A DNA stretch of 64,000 nt, taken from assembly GCA_973895155.1 (NCBI GenBank), contig OZ316899.1, positions 7,316,001-7,380,000 of the forward strand. The letters are read 5' to 3'. Source of the DNA: Marsupella aquatica (Eukaryota > Marchantiophyta). The position numbers and the translations under genes were made by a program. This document shows positions 1 through 9,978 of the stretch, in pieces (the first letter of the stretch is position 1; every line of letters begins with the position of its first letter). Below the pieces are notes generated by a model. It was not told where the DNA came from. It did not search any database and saw only the letters and a list, made by a program, of their open reading frames with translations.

Positions 1-330
1 GCCACCATAGCCACACTTAAGCTCCTCTCTCTCCAAGGCTCAACATTGAAAGATGACCTTTCAATGCCTCACAAGTGAGAAGTACCCTCTCACACAAACC
101 TGACGGAACCTTATTGGCTCCAATAGCACTCATACCAACGTACATACTCTAATAGCACGATATACTACTACACTACTCAGAATGGTGTGACAGCTGTCGT
201 GCGCATACATATCGCTACACAACATACATCGCTTGTCACATACATCCAGACATAGTCACACTACCACATCACAAACACAAGAGAATGGAATACAAGTGGA
301 ACTCATGTCCACACATGTCCAAAACCCACA
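1..330 (-). repeat. 3' LTR of element A (partial, U3 end)
   Basis: Bases 1-192 match 13128-13319 with one mismatch. On the minus strand the LTR most plausibly begins at 330 with TGTGGGTTTTGG, just downstream of a G-run that looks like a polypurine tract. The 3' end of this LTR lies outside the window. Bases 193-330 have no counterpart at the other LTR because that one is cut at 13319. Confidence 0.8.
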
Positions 331-345
331 ATCGCCCCCCTAGCT
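331..345 (-). other. polypurine tract of element A
   Basis: On the minus strand, AGCTAGGGGGGCGAT immediately precedes the proposed LTR start. This is the position where Ty3/gypsy plus-strand DNA synthesis is primed. Bases 346-505 hold no coding sequence that I can see. Confidence 0.6.
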
Positions 346-505
346 GGGAGTAAGGTCCCCTAACTCTAGCTAGTCATGAGTTCTACAAGGTTGATATACA
401 CCTTTTTAGGTGTGAAGATCAGGAGGCTGGGTGCAAGTGAGCCCCATCGATCACCTACCTGCAATCCATATCTGCCAAGAGAACACAAATGATAACTAGT
501 CGGTT

Positions 506-1837
506 TCACCGACAGTGAGGACACAACCATGATCCACTAGGAATCACCTGCAATGGTGGTGTCAAACATGACATGTGCCATCCTCTAGAACACTTATCAC
601 AAATCAACATAGTAGCTGCTCCCTGAGCAGATCCACACAACATACATTTCAAGCCAGCACGAACATGTGCCAAGCTTGGATCTATTGTACCATCAATGTT
701 GGGAAGGTGACATGGTGCACAGTTGCGCACATGATCCTTCCAAACCATACCATCGCGTCCCTCCAACATCAGGACACCAGAAGGCAACACTTCACGCACA
801 CGTAAGATTGTCTGGCCTGCGGTCACATCAAGTGTCGTGGGTGCTGTCTGCTGCAAATAAATATAATCACCAGGATGAAATCGCCAAATGCTTGCACGGT
901 AACCTCCTCCACGAATAGTGGCATACCTCAAAGTATCACGATGTTGGGCAATGGCAACGTTGTCAAAAGCCATGGGCATCACTCTCTGAAATACCCGTGC
1001 TCTCTCTGAACACACCTTGACCCAAACATCAGGATCATCCAAGTTCACAACTGATGCAGCATCACGACGAATAGCTGCTGGCAAATCTTGCTCTCTACCA
1101 TAGAGCAAAAAGTAAGGTGAGAAGGATGCAAGTGATGCTTGCCGACTGAAATGGTAGCCCATAGCTAACCAAGGTAGCTGGAGATCCCAATCTCCCAGAT
1201 CACCAACCTGCAAGCCATACTTACGCAATCCTCTCTTCACAGTTTGCACAACTCTCTCAGCTAATCCATCTGCCTCAGGATGATCACGAGAGGTAGTACG
1301 ATGATCAATCAGAGCTTGTTCACACAAACTCTCAAACTCTCCACGGAACTCAATTCCCTGATCAGTCAACACCTCAGCTGGTGCTCCAAAATGACTGAGT
1401 ACACAATCCAAAAATGTAGCAGCAACTCCTCTACTGGCTTTATCTGGCAACGCCACTAGCTCAATCCACTTGGAGAAGTGCTCCACCATGACCAAAACAT
1501 ACCAATTATGATGTTGAGTAAGAGGTAATGGACCAGCAAAATCCAAACTCCAACGATATCCCAAACCCATGATTGGCAACGGGTGCAACTGGGGAGTGGG
1601 AGCATTAAATGATGCTCTCACTCTATCACATACCACACACTTAGCTATCAACTGCTGGACATGAGTGTGCATACCACGCCACCAATACTGTGTCTGCAGC
1701 AAGCTGTAAGTGCGCTTTACACCAAAGTGACCCAACTCCTTGTGCGCATGTCGCACCAAATGTACTCTCTGTGATGGTTTTGGGACCACCAACACTCTAC
1801 CATCATGCAGTACTCTCAACAGATGGTTTCCCTCCCA
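506..1837 (-). CDS. Integrase with C-terminal PHD finger (3' end of pol, element A)
   Basis: This is the C-terminal 437 codons of the pol polyprotein, continuous in frame with the RNase H segment except for a TGA just upstream (F-stop-WEG). Near the N-terminus is the HHCC zinc module (HAHKELGH, then KCVVCDR). The D,D-E core follows: LDFAGPLP, LTDQGIEF and HPEADGLAERVVQT. The last ~48 residues form a canonical C4HC3 PHD finger: C-x2-C, 11 residues, CDKC, SRGW, H-MS-C, then WLCPHC, ending one residue before the stop. Chromoviruses usually carry a chromodomain in this position. PHD fingers commonly read histone H3 tails, so a role in target-site choice is plausible but inferred. The ORF is uninterrupted over its whole length, unlike the rest of pol. 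Confidence 0.9.
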   Translation of the reverse strand, partial: WEGNHLLRVLHDGRVLVVPKPSQRVHLVRHAHKELGHFGVKRTYSLLQTQYWWRGMHTHVQQLIAKCVVCDRVRASFNAPTPQLHPLPIMGLGYRWSLDFAGPLPLTQHHNWYVLVMVEHFSKWIELVALPDKASRGVAATFLDCVLSHFGAPAEVLTDQGIEFRGEFESLCEQALIDHRTTSRDHPEADGLAERVVQTVKRGLRKYGLQVGDLGDWDLQLPWLAMGYHFSRQASLASFSPYFLLYGREQDLPAAIRRDAASVVNLDDPDVWVKVCSERARVFQRVMPMAFDNVAIAQHRDTLRYATIRGGGYRASIWRFHPGDYIYLQQTAPTTLDVTAGQTILRVREVLPSGVLMLEGRDGMVWKDHVRNCAPCHLPNIDGTIDPSLAHVRAGLKCMLCGSAQGAATMLICDKCSRGWHMSCLTPPLQVIPSGSWLCPHCR

Positions 1838-2564
1838 TCAAAACCTCTTGGCTCTCTGTAGAACCCTGTCACGTTCCTTGGCATCAACACTGCCAACAAT
1901 AGAACCACTACGTAGATATTCCAACACTCTCACATCATTGTGAATATCTTGCTGTCCAGTAGTTACCTCACCAACATCCACATCTGAAGACTCATCATCC
2001 ACTCCATCCAATGAGGTAGAGTCCATAGATCCACTGTATGCTGACACCCAACAAAGAAAGGCAGATGCATGCCATCCTGACACCATCTCCTTATCTAACT
2101 CATCATGCCATCTAGCTCCAGTCTCATCTTGCTGACTGGTACATGGATTGCGGCTTAATCCATCTACATCCAAGTTCACTTTTCCAGGCCTATGCACCAC
2201 CTGGAAATCATACTCCTGTAACAACAATGCCCATCGTGCAAGCTTCCCTGTAAGCTTGTCAGACTCCATTAACCACTTAAGAGGCTGATGATCAGTGATC
2301 AAGGTGAAGGGTTACCAAACAATAGCAACAAAAGTGTGCAACAGCCCACACTGCTGCCAAACACTCTCCCTCATAAGAGCTATACTTAGCCTCTGCTGAA
2401 TTGTTTGATCTATTGGCATAAGCCACAACAAACTCATTCCCCTCATCATCCTTCTGAGTCAGCACTGCTCCAAGTCCTACTCCACTCCAATCAGTGTGTA
2501 GCTGAAATGGTCTACCTGAAATGGGTCTTCTCAAAATAGGGGATGATGCCAACCTTTGCTTCAA
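1838..2564 (-). pseudogene. RNase H domain of element A
   Basis: Ty3-type RNase H. The first part (2564-2292) carries FQLHTDWSGVGLGAVLTQ, with the first catalytic Asp, and YSSYEGECLAAVWA with the Glu. The second part (2302-1838) opens with ITDHQPLKWL and continues with ARWALLLQEYDFQVVHRPGK, a signature near the end of the domain, then an acidic linker. The two parts are in different frames, so there is a one-base indel near 2300. RNase H degrades the RNA strand during reverse transcription. The domain follows RT directly, as in other gypsy pol genes. Confidence 0.88.
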
Positions 2565-3754
2565 CTCCTGAAAGGCATGCTCATGGTCATCACCCCAAAT
2601 CCATTCCTAATCCAACTTAGTGAGTATGGTCAAAGGTTTAGCAAGCTGGCTAAATCCTTTAACATACCTCCTGTAGTAGCTCGCCAATCCCAAGAATGCA
2701 CAAACTCTACTCACATCAGTAGGACAAGGAATCTGTGTAATGGCCTCCACTTTAGTCTGCTGTACACCCAATCCCCCTGGGTACATAGTGTGGCCCAAAT
2801 ACTCAATCTGGTCTTGGAAGAACTTACACTTGCTAGGATGAAGCTTCAACCCATGTGCTCTCAATCTCTCCAACACAGTCTGCAAGTGCTGCTGATGTTC
2901 TTCCACAGTAGAAGAATAGACCAAAATATCATCAATATAACATCTGACAAAATCCAAACCTGCAAAGATTCGATCCATGACTCTCTGAAACTCAGCTGGT
3001 GCATTCTTCAACCCAAATGGTAAGAATAACCACTGATACAAACAATCTTTGCCATAAGAATCAATCCCCCAGAATGTTGTCTTGGACCTGTCAGCATGCC
3101 TAATTGGAAGCTGATGGTACCCTGCCCTCAGATCCAATGAACTGAAAACCTTTGCATGCCCCACAGCATCAAAGATCTCCTCAGGTGTGGGCATGGCATA
3201 TCTATCAGATTTTGTCTGGCGATTAATGGGTCTGTAATCACCACACATGCGTCTATCTGTGTAATTGCCATGCACATCCTTCTTGGCTGGCATCACTGTG
3301 GCAGATGCATACTCCCCATATGAAATCTCCACCAATCCAGCCTCCAACAAATCTTGAGTTTTGCTTTGAATTAGAGCTCTCTCCATGTCACTGTAACGGT
3401 ATGGCCTACGAAAGATTGGCGCATCACTAGCCAATTCAATCTGAATACTAGGACCCTTTAATGTCCCCAAATCTTTCATGCTAAATGCAAAACAATTCCA
3501 GTAACTCTTCAGGAATCAATGCATGCGACGTCTCTCCTCCCCTGTCAACTTAGGGCCAAGCTGTGGTTCCCAACTCTCCACCAAATCCCTAATATCTCTT
3601 TGTAGAGTAGAAGAGATAGCCGATGATTGCTATTTAGCAGTAGATTGAGCAGTCCCTTCCTGCTCAACAATCTGTCCAGCCTTGGCCAATCCTGCCATAG
3701 GTCCATGGACTGTCTGCTCGCCCCCAGCTGTGGTCAGTACTGTCTCAGTGGACC
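2565..3754 (-). pseudogene. Reverse transcriptase of element A
   Basis: Ty3/gypsy RT. The 290-codon open part (3479-2607) has IFRRPYRYS before the fingers, CGDYRPINRQT, FSSLDLRAGYHQLPI with the first catalytic Asp, LPFGLKNAPAEFQRVM, and CYIDDILVYS with the YxDD box. KCKFFQDQIEYLGH and the connection region follow. The N-terminal part extends upstream to 3754 in the same frame (DLVESWEPQLGP...), with a TAG in the linker and a TGA near 3517; another stop separates it from RNase H near 2604. The active-site Asp residues are intact. On the other side of the C insertion the frame joins the end of the methyltransferase. Confidence 0.92.
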
Positions 3755-3759
3755 GCAAG
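3755..3759. repeat. Target-site duplication, left (element C copy 1)
   Basis: GCAAG directly precedes the element end. The same five bases follow the other end at 7750-7754. Confidence 0.8.
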
Positions 3760-4636
3760 TGTCACGTCGTCGGCTGCGGCCTTAACTCAGACTTCAGCTT
3801 AGACGGGCACATCCCTCGTAAAACCTGAGGGTTCGGGCAGGAAGGGAAGCACGTAATGCACCTTATTCTCGTAAACTAGCGCTAAGTGCGCATACTGCTA
3901 AATACAGACACCTCCTAGGTATGGTTTGTGTTCCGCCGCCGGAACGTACCTTAGTCGATAGCAGGATCGACCCCGACTTAAGGGCTTCTAAGCCTTCGTG
4001 CTGTCCGCCTTTGATCCGGATTCAATGATACAGGTCCTCAACCCGTGCTCGCAACCACTTACCCGCAGGCTGCACCTTGTGCATGTCTCGGGTAGTGCGT
4101 TCGGCCTGGCGCTGCCACCCATATACGAGAAACCCACACACATACACGTGCACATGCATACAATCTCGATTTACACGAAGGAAAATGATGGGAAAGGATT
4201 TTACTACAAAGGGAACATATGCGTACACTTAGTTGACCCGACAGCCCCAAAATGAACAGGTTCAAGGCCGAGGGTGCACACTACAACGGAGTCCGGCTCC
4301 GCACTCGCCCGACGAGCTTAGTCCTACCCCCTCCCCTTGGTACTCTTTCATTCCCAGAGGTCGGGACTCCCTGCACATACCGCGGACGTCCAACTCTGCA
4401 ACTAAAAACCCCCCCTTGCCTCTACCGAGGGGTGCACTAAATACTAAGGGACGAGGGACGGGGTGTCCTCTCGCCAAAGATTCGCTGACTAAGGTCCTAA
4501 CTAAGCTGACAGTCAGGCCGGAAAACGACTATGTCTTATTAGAAGATCCTAATCTACGCAGGCTGGACAGCATGGCAGCGCTGCTGTACCTAAGGTAGGT
4601 GCCTGTCCCAAGAGCCTGACTAAGCCAGTCCTAATC
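3760..4636 (-). other. 3' non-coding region of element C copy 1
   Basis: Non-coding and about 70-80% identical by eye to the 3' part of copy 2 (43321-44217). It contains GC-rich stretches and a palindromic CCGCCGGAACGTACC-type segment near 3930-3950. I see no ORF conserved between the two copies here. Confidence 0.6.
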
Positions 4637-7290
4637 CTAATCTATTCCTACTCCGCTGCTAATGCCTGGCACGCTTGCCAGAGCCGCCCGAATGGGAGCG
4701 GCCATCCCGCTGCCTTCGAAGCCTGTCATTGTCCGCCTTGAGGAGTTGGACCTGGTCCAGCAGAGATCGTTCTCTCGCCTCGCCGCGTCCGTCTCCTCTG
4801 CTGCCTCCTGACATGCCTCCTCCAGCTGCTGGGCGTCACTCGTCAGTTTACCCGCCAGCTGGTCCTGCTTCTCGGCCTCGGTTTGGAGCCACGCCACCTC
4901 GGCCTGCAGCGTGGCTAACTCCGCCGTGTCCCGCTGGGCTCGTTCCTCGGCCTCCTCCAGGTCTTTCTGCCAGGTGACGGTTTGATTCTTCAAACTGTCA
5001 ATCTGGTTCCGGAGTCGTGTAATCTCGGCCTCGTTCCCAGCTTTGGCCTGTTCGGCTAGGGCGGTAAGAGCGTGTGCCTTTGCTAACAACTCATTGGCGG
5101 CTGCAATCTTGGGTCGTAGTTGCAGAAGCTCAGCCTCTTGAGCTGCAACTTTGTTCTTTAGGTACACGGACTCCACCCGATACCGCTCTATCCTCTGAAG
5201 GGCCTCTGACTGGGCCCGACCTGCCTTTACTGCGGCAACCAACTCCTGATTGAAGAAACAGGCTACCTTCTGGGCCATGAACTCCCCGGTATCCCGGGCA
5301 ATTTGATGAGAGAAATCTCCCAGAAGCCCGTTCAGAAATGTACCCGGTACGAAGAGTTCCGGGTGGTCCAGGTTGTACCTGACCGGAGTTGGGCACGGGC
5401 AGACGTCAACACGCGCGGGGGCCGGGGCAGTGACGTCCAGCCCTGGGGACGTAACGTTGGAAGGGGCTGGAGTGTCCTCATGCAGCAATGTCCGGTTCTC
5501 CGGAATAGCCACCGGTGGGTCTTTGGGAGACCCGGGCTCGGGTAAGACCTCCGCCGTACCGACTTCTGTACTTAGCCCGGCTTGTTGGGTCGCATCAACG
5601 GTTGCGACAACCGACCCATCCGGTACCTCCTCGGTTACGACTACAGCTACTTGTGGAGGTGGGGTGGGTGAAGCTGGCGTGTCCGCTGGACTTCGGGCCT
5701 CGGGTTGGGGCCGTCTCTCCAAGGCCGGGAAAACCCACCTAGCTGGGACCAGCTTTGTAACGTTGACACGGGGAAGGGTTTGTCGATCAAACCGGGCGTA
5801 CCACTCAAGAATGATCTTGATGTGGCTAGCGAAATACGCCTTCCCGCCAATGTATAGCGTCTTCCTTCGCCGCTCCATCTCTTCATGGAATTTCTTAGCG
5901 AAGTACGACGCCCACTTCCTAGGTCGATAGTTCTCGACCTGGATAACCTGGGCGGCGGAGATCTCCCCCCGGGGTTCCATCATGTGGAGGGCGTACCTCT
6001 GGAACTCCAGTCGCTCAGCTATCTCGGGGATGAGGCAGGTCTTCATCACAAACCCGTTGTCCACTACTCCCTCTGAGGGAAAACTTGAAGATTGGTACTT
6101 GGCTCCCTTGCCCCCGGGAGCCCGTGATTCGACTCGATGGTCACCTTCGGGTAACCCGAAGATCATCTTGAGCCGTTCTTCCGTGAGGGACATACTCCTT
6201 CCCCGCAGCCAAGTATGTTGATGCGCGTCGTCATAATTCCTGACGAACTCCGTCATGTCCTCCCCGTGTTCCAGGGGAGGGAGGCGAGGTGCTCGAATCC
6301 CTGAGTCTTCAGGTACACCGCATGCTTGGGATGGAGGATGTTTTTGTGAACGTTTTCCCCCATGCGGTGCATTGTCACCTTGGCTACGGCTACCATGGCC
6401 AACGGTAACCCGGATGCAGTGGTGGATTCCTTCCTCTTCTTCCCCCGTGACTGGCTCGGGGAAGGTGACACTTCCCCATCCTCCCGATCGGGCCTGGGTA
6501 GTGCCACTGCCGTTAGTAACGGGCCCGGGGCGGCCATGGTCACCATGTTGTCTGCTGGGGCGCTCCTGGGGTCAGAGCAGGGGGTGGGGACGATATAGTG
6601 TCGGCCCCTGAGCGCTTGTTCCTCTGGGCCGCCTGGTCAAGGGTGGGGTAGCCTCGTTGTCATCGCTAAGATCCACAACATTGATGACGGAGCGTACTTG
6701 TGCTGGCTGGGCGATCGGTGGTGGGGTTTGGCTAGGCTGCGGCTGAGGCTGAAGCTGAAGCTGAGCCTGAGGTTGAGCCTGAGGTTGCATGGGTACGGGT
6801 ACGGGTTTGACTGAGTTGGTCATGTTGGTTGATGGGTTCCCATGAAGCTCTGTAGGTGCTGGAGAAGTTCTCCGAAGTGAGTGCAGACAACCTTGTCAAA
6901 CGGGTAGTGCTGGACTCGCTGTTGATGATAGCCCGAACCTGAGCAGGGATGTGGTCGAAGTGATGTCGTTGCAAGTCAATCGTACTCGGGATATTGAAGA
7001 CCTCGTCCGGAAGCCGAAGCAATGCTTCCCAGAAACCGATATATTTGTCTCCGTTGAAGAAGTACCCAGATACCTCTGCTGGTCGGTAAAGCTCGCTCTG
7101 AGATGGGTAGTCAAAGTTAAGGATGTAGTGGTGTCGTCCTGCTAGGCGGATGGCTCTCTCGTACTCGCGTTCGATTTCGTATCGGTGCGGGTTGTCGTGT
7201 TTCAATGAGTCGGCCAAGTGCCTTCCGGTAGATAGGAACTGCGTCCAGAATCAAATGGCCGAGCTGGAGAGGATCGTGTGCGACATTCAG
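4637..7290 (-). pseudogene. Element C protein, copy 1 (plant-transposon-type domain plus long coiled coil)
   Basis: The start ATG is near 7290 by alignment with copy 2 (MSHTIL). An in-frame TGA follows about 11 codons later, where copy 2 has CGA. Segments: a ~150-aa N-terminal domain (7217-6840); a Gln/Pro-rich stretch; a short VINVVDLSDDNE motif that resembles a SUMO-interacting motif; then a region with KTQGFEHLASLPWN and LTEERLKMIFGLPEGD (about 6350-6130). The latter resembles the 'putative plant transposon protein' type of domain. Next come a conserved RKWASYFAKKFHEEMERRRK block, a Pro/Ala-rich linker and a ~190-aa heptad-rich coiled coil ending at 4637. The 539-codon C-terminal ORF (6256-4637) is intact, with a frameshift near 6255. 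The function is unknown and no DDE catalytic site is visible. Confidence 0.75.
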
Positions 7291-7379
7291 AGGAGATAGT
7301 AGTGGCGACTTAGAGCGAACGAGAGAGCTGGGGTCGAAGCTGGCGCGTGGACTGATGGACTGGTGCACTACAAAGGGTT

Positions 7380-7400
7380 GGCTCCCCTTTTATACCTTGA
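7380..7400 (-). promoter_or_regulatory. TATA-box promoter of element C copy 1
   Basis: The minus strand reads GGTATAAAAGGGGAGCC about 100 bp upstream of the ORF start. Copy 2 has the same box (TATAAAAAGGGAGCC, from 40555) at the equivalent place, followed in both by CCTTTGTAGTGCACCAGTCC, a likely transcription start region. Confidence 0.7.
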
Positions 7401-7754
7401 GGGCTCGATCCCCCGACGTCTCCTCGATGCCCATAGGCTGAACCGCTCACGCTTGTGGTGTACCGGCCACTCCGCCGGTCTGAGTCAGCGCGTGTCAGTG
7501 GCCGCTTCTTAAGTACGTTATACGGACCCGAGGGAGGGGCCCCTCCACGCTCGTAACCCGGGTGTGCGAATAGCGACCCGCCGCCAGTCCGAACCTGAAT
7601 TCCCCCTTATTGCCTAATGATGTCCTACCCATAATGATTACCTAAATACTATCGTTATGCTAATAATAGCGGCCTAAGACACTCCTAACGCGCGTGCTAA
7701 GCGCAGTTAGACCGAATCACTCATTAACCGCCGTACCGGCGGCGTCACAGCAAG

Positions 7755-9135
7755 CTCACCAAGGGACAATCAGTAATTCCAGTAGAGCGCATCCGCAACT
7801 GTTCAGCTACTCCCAAGCTGATAATCCAAGTCAAACAATTCAGGTCCATTGCTTGACCAAGAACCTGGCGCCGCAAACCCTCTGACACAGAGGCAACTGC
7901 AGTGGTGCCAGTCAAAATCCCATAGCACGCTCTCTCTCATCAGCAGTAGGCTCCACTAACTGCTGGAGAGTTGTGTCCCACACAAGTCCAGGGCCACCTG
8001 CTCTGAATGCATATGAAGTAGAGTGGCTTACAAGAGTGGGTAATGCACAACGTGGGCGCCCAACTGCATTGACCATTGCCAATGGTGGTCTATCAGGTTG
8101 GGTCACACCCTGTGCCCGACGCCCTGGATCCAAAATATCATCCACCACTAAGGCTGGTGAGCGTGGAATGCTGTCAAATGCGCGCTTCAGCACCTCACAT
8201 GGGATCAAATTAGTCCACCACAAGCGTGGACGATGTGCACAAGAACCCACACGTGCAGCATCCAATAACACAGCAGGTCCAATCCAAGACCTCACCTGGT
8301 GAACACTGGCAACAATCCGACTATGATCATCACCTAACAATGGCACATTCTCCAAAATGTATGCTGGAGACTGTGTCTGATGTAGCTGGAGATGACGCAG
8401 CACCCGTTACATCTCCCAAAACAATGTAGAGCGTGGATCATGAAGTCCATGCCCAACACCAGCTCTAGATTGGCCCTGACATGGCTAACCAGCAATCACC
8501 AAATCAATGGGACCAACACGATGCAGATGATCCACCCCCAACAATGAAATATCAGCAGGTAGTGCATGCTGATAACCACGAACTGCATCCATTGGCAGCA
8601 ACTGTGGATATCTATCCACCAACATAGCCACATGTCGCAATGAGACCCTCTGTGCTGTCTCATTTGTCTCCACATACAAATAATGACGCACAGGAATTCC
8701 TGCCTGAAGAACAGCAGCCAATCCAGTGCTAATCCCACCAAAAAGATCCAACAAACAAATACCCTCTGGTGGATACTGCCAAGCAATAGGAGTGGTATCC
8801 AATGGTGAAAGAGTCACAGGTCCATCTGCAAGAGACTGCTCTGCTCCTGACTATGGTGTAAAAGTATGACGCCATGCATCATGTACCAATCGTGCTGCTG
8901 CCTGTGGCAAGGCCTGTGCAGTGCCCCACATTGGTGGCACAACACTGCCAACAGGTAATCCTTGCATGATGTGCTCCTCATGAGACTCCTCCAATGGTGG
9001 AACATCGGCTGCATGCGCATTACCCTCAATCAAATCATCAGGTCCAGCAATTACACCACTGAATGCTGCCAAAGACAATGGTGTGGATTTAGGGCCTCCC
9101 ACAGGTCCACTAAATCTCACTGGCAATTTGCTCAA
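7755..9135 (-). pseudogene. C5 cytosine DNA methyltransferase domain of element A
   Basis: This module transfers a methyl group from AdoMet to cytosine C5 in DNA. It has the motifs in the standard, non-permuted order: motif I LLDLFGGISTG (~8765), then LYVETN (II), DLVIAG-stop-PCQGQSRAG (IV; the catalytic Pro-Cys is at ~8480), YILENVP (VI, ~8350), RVGSCAHRPRLWWTNL (VIII, ~8230), ERERAMGF (IX) and, after a one-base shift near 7915, VLGQAMDLNCLTWI (X, ~7850). The domain is about 330 residues, normal for a catalytic domain without regulatory parts. The order and the LFGGISTGL and AHRPR..W.NL signatures resemble DNMT3-type enzymes more than CMT or the permuted DRM type; this is by eye only. Stops: TAG 8851-8853, TAG 8485-8487 (where Trp is expected before PCQ), TAA 8407-8409, TGA 7912-7914. 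It lies between protease and RT in one frame with both. Confidence 0.9.
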
Positions 9136-9150
9136 TCGAGCATCTCTTGA

Positions 9151-9978
9151 CTACCAATCAGGTCTATATGACACTGATTCCTCCCAAAAATCAAGAATAA
9201 ATCCCATGGGGTAGAGCACTGTACATCCCACCAACACATCGTATGACTCTGCCTTAGTCAAAATAGCTCGTGCCTGTATCTGTGAGCTATTTGTGGTATG
9301 ACCTTCCTGAATCCTCAAATCAAGAGGTCTCCTGGTAATGTGCTGTGTAGGTGTAGGTCCCCCCAATGAAGTCTGAATGGGAAAGGGACAATCCTCCAAA
9401 TTCTCTGGGCGCAATCCCAATCCACGTATGGCAGACTTTCCCAACATCAAGGACTGAGCACCAGTATCCAGTAACACTCTCTCTGGCTGGTATACTGCTC
9501 TAGAAGGCCCAACTAATCGGAAGATACCACTCCGATTATCCAATGACACAACACTAGGTTTAAACCTAGTCCGCTCAAATGCAGGGCGTGCTGGTAAATC
9601 CACCAACCTCGCTGCTGCTGCATGCCATGTCTTACTAGTAGTAGTAGGTGGCATGGTCTTCATTGCTTCAACACTGCAAGCTGCTTCTGCATGGGAAGCA
9701 ACCATTGGAGTGTCCTCACAGAGTGTAGCTGCCAACCTGAACACTTCTACAGGACCAACTCCCAAGTTCAGCATGTCTGTCGCTGAAAATAATGGGGTGC
9801 GTACCATGGTAGTAGCCGCCCCCAGCAGGGTACCTGTCATCCCTGCTGCATCACTACCTGATTCTGCCAACTTACCCACGCCAGGGTTTGTCCAAACCGG
9901 GTTCATAGAGGCAGTCTGAATTGTCTTTGACAATGTAAAAGACTGAGGAAGCTTTGTCTGCCAACGTGCATCCCCCCT
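9151..9978 (-). pseudogene. Retropepsin-like protease of element A
   Basis: An open stretch of 260 codons (9933-9151) carries the aspartic protease active site in VLLDTGAQSLMLG and a downstream YDVLVGCTVLYPMG flap/ILG-like region. The protease cleaves the gag-pol polyprotein. Upstream it runs in frame from gag through a TAG at 9979-9981, where element B has CAG. Downstream a TAG at 9151-9153 separates it from the methyltransferase linker in the same frame. The usual gypsy order is PR-RT; here the methyltransferase intervenes. Confidence 0.85.

Larger units (their letters stand above)
3760..7749 (-). mobile_element. Transposon 'C', copy 1 (TGTGACG...CGTGACA ends)
   Basis: A 3990-bp element flanked by the 5-bp target duplication GCAAG (3755-3759 and 7750-7754). 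On its sense (minus) strand it starts TGTGACGCCGCCGG and ends GACGACGTGACA. The ends are imperfect inverted repeats: TGTGACGCCGCCGG against TGTCACGTCGTCGG, 11 of 14 matching. I find no long terminal repeat, because the 5' terminal sequence does not recur near the 3' end. It carries its own TATA promoter and one long gene. It lies in the linker between methyltransferase and RT of element A and is therefore younger than A. A second copy with a different 5-bp duplication is at 40196-44217. It is not assigned to a known superfamily. Confidence 0.85.

Noticed and set aside
193-330. Internal non-coding region with the LTR ending at 192
   Set aside because: No purine tract adjoins position 192, while a G-run followed by TGTGGG lies at 330. 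The match stops at 192 only because the other LTR is cut at 13319.
4022-4600. Short ORFs in the 3' region of element C (both strands)
   Set aside because: Frames are not conserved between copy 1 and copy 2; the region is non-coding.
3760-7749. Element C as an LTR retrotransposon
   Set aside because: The ends and 5-bp duplication would fit, but no terminal direct repeat exists in either copy and no RT or integrase is present.
7755-9135. DRM-type (permuted) methyltransferase
   Set aside because: Motifs run I-IV-VI-VIII-IX-X in normal order; DRM enzymes have the order rearranged.
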